Origin: Nannocystaceae bacterium
GTDB lineage: Bacteria; Myxococcota_A; Polyangia; Nannocystales; Nannocystaceae
Reading direction: 5' to 3'
DNA: 50,998 bases
Assembly (NCBI GenBank): GCA_019694555.1
Contig: JAIBBS010000044.1
Location: 1-50,998 of the forward strand
Shown: piece by piece, positions 46,898-50,998 of the stretch
How the letters are laid out: every line of letters starts with the position of its first letter
Position numbering within the stretch: position 1 is the first letter of the stretch
The notes under the pieces: generated by a model
Databases searched by the model: none
What the model was told of the DNA's origin: nothing
The model's input: the letters and a program-made list of their open reading frames with translations, nothing else
Translations under genes and position numbers: made by a program

Positions 46898-48439
46898 TCA
46901 GAGGTCCTCCTGTTCCAGCACCTCGACCACGCGCTCGACGTCGGCGCCCATCTCCGCGGCCATCGCCAGCAGCAGCGCCGCGGGTGAGCCGCACGCGCGC
47001 GCCGCGACGAACAACGGGTTGCGCTCGTCGAGCCACAACACCACGCGTCGGTCCGCGTGCGCCGGCGGCAGCACCACGCCGCCGAGCACCTCGAAGCCCC
47101 AGCCGCCGTCGAGCTCGCCGGTGCGCACGATCGAGGCCATGCCGGCGCGCCGCGCCAGGTCGGAGATCGTTGCGACGAAGGGGTCGGGTTGCGCGAGCGG
47201 TCGGGCCGTGCGCAAGAGCTCTGCCGCCGGCGCGCTGACCATGCCGCGGGTCGCGAGCCAGGGATCGAGCCACGTGCGCGCATCGTCGTCGGTCGCGACG
47301 ACGGTCGGGACACCCTGCACCGAGCTCGCAGGCCCGTCGGGCTCCGGCTCGATGCGGGCGACCACCGACCACAGCGCCTGGTCCGCCAGGGTGCGCACCG
47401 ACACCGCGCCGCCGTCGGCGGTGCGCAGCAGCGGTCTGCGATCGAGGCGCGCGATCTGTTCGCGCTCGAGCGCGAGGTGGGCGTGGAGCTGGCCGTAGCG
47501 CTCGTGTCGTGCGCGTGACCAGGTCGATGCGCCCGCGAGCGCCTCCACGGCATCGGCGAGCTGCAGCCGCAGCTTGTGCACCAAATCGACGATGCGGGCT
47601 TCGATCAGCCTGCGCCCGGCGTCGTGAACGACGTGGTCGCGCCCGATGTCGGTGCTGTGCGCGGCCGAGTCGGCCCAGACCTGCAGGTGCGTCGACGAGC
47701 TCGCCAACCCGCGGGGCAACAGCGCCGGCGGCACCGCCTCGGCGAGCACGAGACCGTGCCGCAGCAGCACCACGCGGGCCGGCTGCGCGAAGGCGACCCG
47801 CACGGTCGTGTCGCCGGCGGCGTAGGCGATCGAGAGCGCGGCGTCGTCGGGCGGCGGCTCCTCGTGGATCCGCTCGGTCTGGCCGTCGTAGCTGAAGCCG
47901 AGCTCGACGGGGCAGAAGCGGCACCATCGCCACAGGCTGGTGCGGACGTGCTCGGCGACCGCGTCGGCCTCGGACGCATGACCCACGCGAAAGCACCGCA
48001 CAGTAGTGCCCTCGAACGGCGTGGCGAGGGCGCGACGCGTGAAGCGGCGCTGCGCATCGAACTCGATCTCCCACGCGCCACCGCGGGCACCGGTGTGCAC
48101 GAGCACGCGCGCGGGCGCCCACGAGAACACGCTGACGAAGCCGACGCCGAAGCCACCGGCCATCGTGCGATCGAGGCGCTTCGACGACGCGAACAGCAGC
48201 GTCAACTCGTCGTCGATGGTGGCTTCGTCCATGCCGTGGCCGGCGTCGGCGACCACGATCTCGAACACGACCTCGTCGTCGACCTCGCTGCGGTGCACCG
48301 ACAGCTCGACATCGACGCGGTCGCTGCCGGCGTCCATGGCGTTTTGGACCAGCTCGCGCAGGAAGTCGTAGGGCGACGCGAATTGCTCGACCAGTCGGTC
48401 CAGCATGCCCTCGGTCGCGGTGCCGACGTTGTCCGCCAC
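46898..48439 (-). CDS. GHKL/Hsp90-type ATPase
   Basis: 513 aa from GTG 48439, 4 bases after the preceding stop. The N-terminal 200 residues are a Bergerat-fold ATP-binding domain: N-box E-L-V-Q-N-A-M-D-A-G (29-38), G1 box D-A-G-H-G-M (65-70) and G2 box G-G-F-G-V-G-F (95-101). This places it with Hsp90, MutL, sacsin and MORC-like proteins rather than histidine kinases, because there is no phosphoacceptor domain. The rest is Ala-rich and helical and is not recognised. Hsp90-like ATPases next to large unknown genes occur in some bacterial conflict systems; that role is inference. Confidence 0.82.
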   Translation of the reverse strand: MADNVGTATEGMLDRLVEQFASPYDFLRELVQNAMDAGSDRVDVELSVHRSEVDDEVVFEIVVADAGHGMDEATIDDELTLLFASSKRLDRTMAGGFGVGFVSVFSWAPARVLVHTGARGGAWEIEFDAQRRFTRRALATPFEGTTVRCFRVGHASEADAVAEHVRTSLWRWCRFCPVELGFSYDGQTERIHEEPPPDDAALSIAYAAGDTTVRVAFAQPARVVLLRHGLVLAEAVPPALLPRGLASSSTHLQVWADSAAHSTDIGRDHVVHDAGRRLIEARIVDLVHKLRLQLADAVEALAGASTWSRARHERYGQLHAHLALEREQIARLDRRPLLRTADGGAVSVRTLADQALWSVVARIEPEPDGPASSVQGVPTVVATDDDARTWLDPWLATRGMVSAPAAELLRTARPLAQPDPFVATISDLARRAGMASIVRTGELDGGWGFEVLGGVVLPPAHADRRVVLWLDERNPLFVAARACGSPAALLLAMAAEMGADVERVVEVLEQEDL

Positions 48440-48443
48440 GGGC

Positions 48444-49163
48444 TCACTCGCCCCAGCCCAGCGGCAGCGCATCGAGGGCGGCCAGCGCCGTGATCGCGAC
48501 ACCCTGCAGCTGCGCCGGAGCGCTCGCGGCGAGCCACGCCCACTGCGGGCGCTCGACGATCATCGCCGCGATCGCGGTGCGATCCTGCTTGAGCTGCATC
48601 ACCGGGGCCGCGAGGCTGCGGCGGATCATCCTCAGGCGCACGACCCACAAGATGATCTCGAGCTGCAGCGGTGCGATCGCGGTGCCGCCCTGCGGCGTGA
48701 GTTCACCACCGATGTTCTTGTCCAGGCGGCCGTGGGCGGCCAGGCGCCAGCGCTGCTCGCCGACGATCTCGCACTGCACGTCGATCTCGTCGTTGGTGAC
48801 GTCGGCGATCTCGCCGTAGTCGGCGGCGATCGACGGCACGCGGCGACCGTTGCAGTGCGCGGTCCAGCGCTGCGGGCCCTTGCGCACCGTCAGCTCCAGC
48901 TCCCAGCGCCAGCCGGGATTGCGCGGCGCGTCGGGGCGCGTGCCCAGATCCTCGCCCACAGCGTGCTCGCGCAGGCGCGGGCGCTCGATCAGGTACTCGC
49001 CGAGGCGATAGCCGCCGTCGCCGCGCTCGCGCTCGAGCCGACGGTGGCGCTGCAGGTCCGGATCGACGGTGCGCAGCGACGGCCGACGCAGGCCGTCGCA
49101 AGCGGCCGCGGCCGCGAGCACCAGCGCGAGACCACCGCGAGCGCGTGCGGAGCGTGGCAGCAC
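48444..49163 (-). CDS. putative lipoprotein of unknown function
   Basis: 239 aa from GTG 49163, chosen because it gives a basic N-terminus and a hydrophobic run ending A-A-A-C (C22, a weak lipobox). The mature part contains W-E-L-E-L-T-V-R-K-G-P-Q-R-W-T-A-H-C-N-G and W-R-L-A-A-H-G-R-L-D-K-N-I-G-G, suggesting a beta domain of about 120 residues, then a hydrophobic region near 170-195 (L-E-I-I-L-W-V-V-R-L). TACGAC lies 7 bases before the start, compatible with a leaderless mRNA. It ends 4 bases before the ATPase gene and could be co-transcribed with it. Confidence 0.6.
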   Translation of the reverse strand: MLPRSARARGGLALVLAAAAACDGLRRPSLRTVDPDLQRHRRLERERGDGGYRLGEYLIERPRLREHAVGEDLGTRPDAPRNPGWRWELELTVRKGPQRWTAHCNGRRVPSIAADYGEIADVTNDEIDVQCEIVGEQRWRLAAHGRLDKNIGGELTPQGGTAIAPLQLEIILWVVRLRMIRRSLAAPVMQLKQDRTAIAAMIVERPQWAWLAASAPAQLQGVAITALAALDALPLGWGE

Positions 49164-49302
49164 CGCGAGGTCGTAGCATCCGCGTGGGGGTTCCGTCACG
49201 CCCCGGGGGTCCAACCGGGCATGCGTCGCGTCGCTGCGCGGCCCCGACACGCGTCGGCCGCGCCATTGTCGAGTCACCGTGCGGTGTTCTAGAAGCGTGA
49301 CC

Positions 49303-50298
49303 ATGAACGTGCGTCGCAGTGCGGTGTGGCTCTGGGAGGCTCGCGGTCACGGTGTGCCCGCGGGCGACCACGGACGCTTCGAGCCGTCCCGGCGCGAGGC
49401 CGCGATCCGCAAGCTCGCGCTGGTGGTGGTGACGGCAGCGGCGTGCCACGCCGCGCCGGCCGAGCCGCCTGCGGCCGAGCAGCTCCGCGTCGATCACACC
49501 GCCGACGCGATCGAGTTCGCGATCATCGGCGACTTCGGCAAGGCCGGTCCCGCGGAGGCCGACGTCGCCGCGATGGTCCACGGCTGGACCCCGGAGCTGA
49601 TCCTGACCACCGGCGACAACAACTACGACGACGGCGCGGCGAGCACCATCGACGAGAACATCGGCCAGTACTACCACGACTTCATCGCGCCCTACCGCGG
49701 GCAGTACGGCGAGGGCGCGCGCGAGAACCGTTTCTTCCCGGCGCTGGGCAACCACGACTGGCGCACGCCGGATCTGCGGCCGTACACCGACTACTTCGCG
49801 CTGCCGGGCAACGAGCGCTACTACACCGTCTCGTGGGGTCCGGTCGATGTCTTCGTGGTCGACAGCGACAGCCACGAGCCCGACGGCAACGCCGTCGACA
49901 GCGTGCAGGCGAAGTGGCTGCAGGGCGCGCTCGCAGCCGCCGACGGGCCGTGGAAGCTCGTGCTCATGCACCACCCGCCGTACAGCTCCGGTGATCACGG
50001 CTCCTCGACCGGCATGCGGTGGCCCTACGCGCAGTGGGGCGCGACCGCGGTCATCGCGGGCCACGACCACCACTACGAACGCATCGAACCACCCGATGGC
50101 GGCGGCGTGCTCTACTTCGTCAACGGCCTGGGCGGCAACCCCGAGCGCTACGCCGTGGGCAACCCCGTCGCCGGCAGCGCGGTGCGCTACAACGACGACC
50201 ACGGCGCGATGAAGGTCTACGCCGACGCGCAGGGCATCCGCTTCGAGTTCATCACGCGCAAGGGCGAGGTCGTCGACAGCGTCACGCGCAAGCGCTGA
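49303..50298 (+). CDS. calcineurin-like (purple-acid-phosphatase type) metallophosphatase
   Basis: 331 aa, probably exported. The five metallophosphatase blocks are all present: G-D-F-G, G-D-N-N-Y-D-D-G, G-N-H-D-W, M-H-H-P-P-Y and G-H-D-H-H-Y-E-R, giving the dinuclear metal centre. The combination resembles tartrate-resistant acid phosphatases. A hydrophobic stretch R-K-L-A-L-V-V-V-T-A-A-A-C near residues 44-56 is a lipoprotein-like signal, so the true start is probably further in (for example GTG 49351); ATG 49303 gives an atypically long leader. It is divergent from the lipoprotein gene. Confidence 0.85.
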   Translation: MNVRRSAVWLWEARGHGVPAGDHGRFEPSRREAAIRKLALVVVTAAACHAAPAEPPAAEQLRVDHTADAIEFAIIGDFGKAGPAEADVAAMVHGWTPELILTTGDNNYDDGAASTIDENIGQYYHDFIAPYRGQYGEGARENRFFPALGNHDWRTPDLRPYTDYFALPGNERYYTVSWGPVDVFVVDSDSHEPDGNAVDSVQAKWLQGALAAADGPWKLVLMHHPPYSSGDHGSSTGMRWPYAQWGATAVIAGHDHHYERIEPPDGGGVLYFVNGLGGNPERYAVGNPVAGSAVRYNDDHGAMKVYADAQGIRFEFITRKGEVVDSVTRKR

Positions 50299-50341
50299 GC
50301 GCTGGCGCGGACGCTGCCGCCGGATCAGGCCGCGCGCGCTC

Positions 50342-50704
50342 TCAGCAGTTCGACCAGATCTGGTCGCCCATGCAGGCGGAGCTCCAGAAGGCGCAGTTGC
50401 CCCAATTGACCACGCACGTGCTGCAGCCCGAGCCGTCCTGCCACTCGTAGCAGGCCACCCGCAGCTCCTCGGGATCGGGCTGCTCGGTGCTCAGTGCATC
50501 CGCGTCGGCGGGATCGTCGGTCGGCAGCGGCGGCTGCGTGGAGTCCGCGGGCGGCGGCACGACCTCGATGGTGTAGTCCGCGACGTCGACCATCTCGGCC
50601 AGCTTCGACGCCGAGGCCTCCATCGAGTCGGTGGTGGATTGCTGCTCGCAGGCGCCGGTGAGCGACAGCAGCGCAGCGGTGACGAGGAACGAGAGACGCT
50701 TCAT
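50342..50704 (-). CDS. small Cys-rich lipoprotein
   Basis: 120 aa from ATG 50704. M-K-R-L-S-F-L-V-T-A-A-L-L-S-L-T-G-A-C is a lipoprotein signal with C19 the likely lipid site. An acidic, Pro/Asp/Thr-rich middle precedes a compact C-terminal 37-residue domain with six cysteines (C-x9-C-x2-C-x6-C-x6-C-x9-C) and four tryptophans. Such a module would be held by three disulfides. No family recognised. It converges with the metallophosphatase gene, 43 bases apart. Confidence 0.75.
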   Translation of the reverse strand: MKRLSFLVTAALLSLTGACEQQSTTDSMEASASKLAEMVDVADYTIEVVPPPADSTQPPLPTDDPADADALSTEQPDPEELRVACYEWQDGSGCSTCVVNWGNCAFWSSACMGDQIWSNC

Positions 50705-50762
50705 GCCGCGGCTAGACCTGGACCTCGATGGTTCGATTGCGCGCTGGTCACGTCTTTCGCGT

Positions 50763-50998
50763 TCACGGAGCGTCGTGCGTCGCGAGCCACGCGGCGGCCT
50801 CGCGCGCGAGCGATGCGCGTGCGTCCGACTGGCCATCGTCGCCGTCTCGCACGCCGCGGGCCAGCGCCAGCGCACGCGTTCGGTCGCGGCCTGCATCCCA
50901 CGACGCGCGCGCGAGCAGCAGCTCCAGGCTTGCACGCTGCGCCGGTGCGACCTGGCGGCGCGCGAGGATCGCGAGCGCACGCTCGGCCGCATCGGCGG
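50763..50998 (-). CDS. C-terminal end of a helical (kinase/TPR-like) protein, leaves the window
   Basis: The reading frame runs from the window edge to a TGA at 50763-50765, about 78 residues, with no start inside. The end reads A-R-A-S-L-A-R-E-A-A-A-W-L-A-T-H. Ala/Arg/Leu-rich helices of this kind end many TPR-bearing Ser/Thr kinases of Myxococcota, but no catalytic motif is visible, so the name is inference. Confidence 0.55.
   Translation of the reverse strand, partial: ADAAERALAILARRQVAPAQRASLELLLARASWDAGRDRTRALALARGVRDGDDGQSDARASLAREAAAWLATHDAP

Noticed and set aside
44532..48122. A possible fusion of the ATPase partner with sequence overlapping the ATPase gene
   Set aside because: The extra N-terminal 400 residues are Arg/Ala/Gly-rich out-of-frame readings of the ATPase, which has intact motifs.

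Overview
The DNA is very GC-rich, with the strong third-position G/C bias that leaves long open antisense frames. The gene content is typical of a large-genome predatory Gram-negative bacterium of the Myxococcota: a Ser/Thr kinase fused to TPRs, many lipoprotein signals, Cys/Asp-rich MopE-type metal-binding repeats, and Tae4-type amidase and muramidase enzymes. The repeats and Ser/Ala/Gly-rich lipoproteins suggest the Nannocystis/Plesiocystis side of the phylum, but that placement is inference. I see no rRNA, tRNA, CRISPR array, transposase or phage structural gene. No gap between genes exceeds about 265 bases; bases 1-172 hold no gene I can support.

Left flank (1-12458): a small secreted protein; a cysteine-free PerR-like regulator next to a peroxiredoxin with a near-perfect palindrome between them; a membrane Ser/Thr kinase with C-terminal TPRs; a glutathionyl-hydroquinone reductase; on the minus strand a lipoprotein methyltransferase, a Ser/Ala/Gly-repeat lipoprotein and a two-TM protein; then a plus-strand operon of overlapping genes for a secreted nuclease-like protein, a nine-repeat MopE-type lipoprotein and a beta-barrel-like protein with three MopE motifs.

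Core (12442-44510): about 32 kb filled by a family of large proteins (540-1129 aa) with no recognisable name. Seven share a clear N-terminal domain (D-x-D..FYYLP near the start, then PSLYGD-x-RA-x-F and later Y-x-L-x-Y-x-G-L-x-P-A), a central P-Q-G segment in most, and C-terminal tandem beta-rich units of about 90-100 residues. Three more look like diverged relatives. None has an N-terminal signal peptide. They form two divergent modules: 12442-20496 (-) facing 20761-25524 (+), and 27964-34008 (-) facing 34269-44510 (+). Between the modules lie two peptidoglycan hydrolases, a DUF3380-type N-acetylmuramidase and a Tae4-type amidase with a peptidoglycan-binding tail. Individual members carry extra domains: an OmpA-like segment, a calcium-type beta/gamma-crystallin domain, and poly-Thr, poly-Pro or Gly-Thr-Pro-Pro linkers. 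This is the best candidate for an undescribed multi-protein system. Its function cannot be read from sequence; an envelope-associated or exported assembly is a hypothesis.

Right flank (44532-50998): a minus-strand pair of a GHKL/Hsp90-type ATPase and a large unknown partner, a lipoprotein, a divergently placed metallophosphatase, a small Cys-rich lipoprotein, and the C-terminal tail of a protein that leaves the window.
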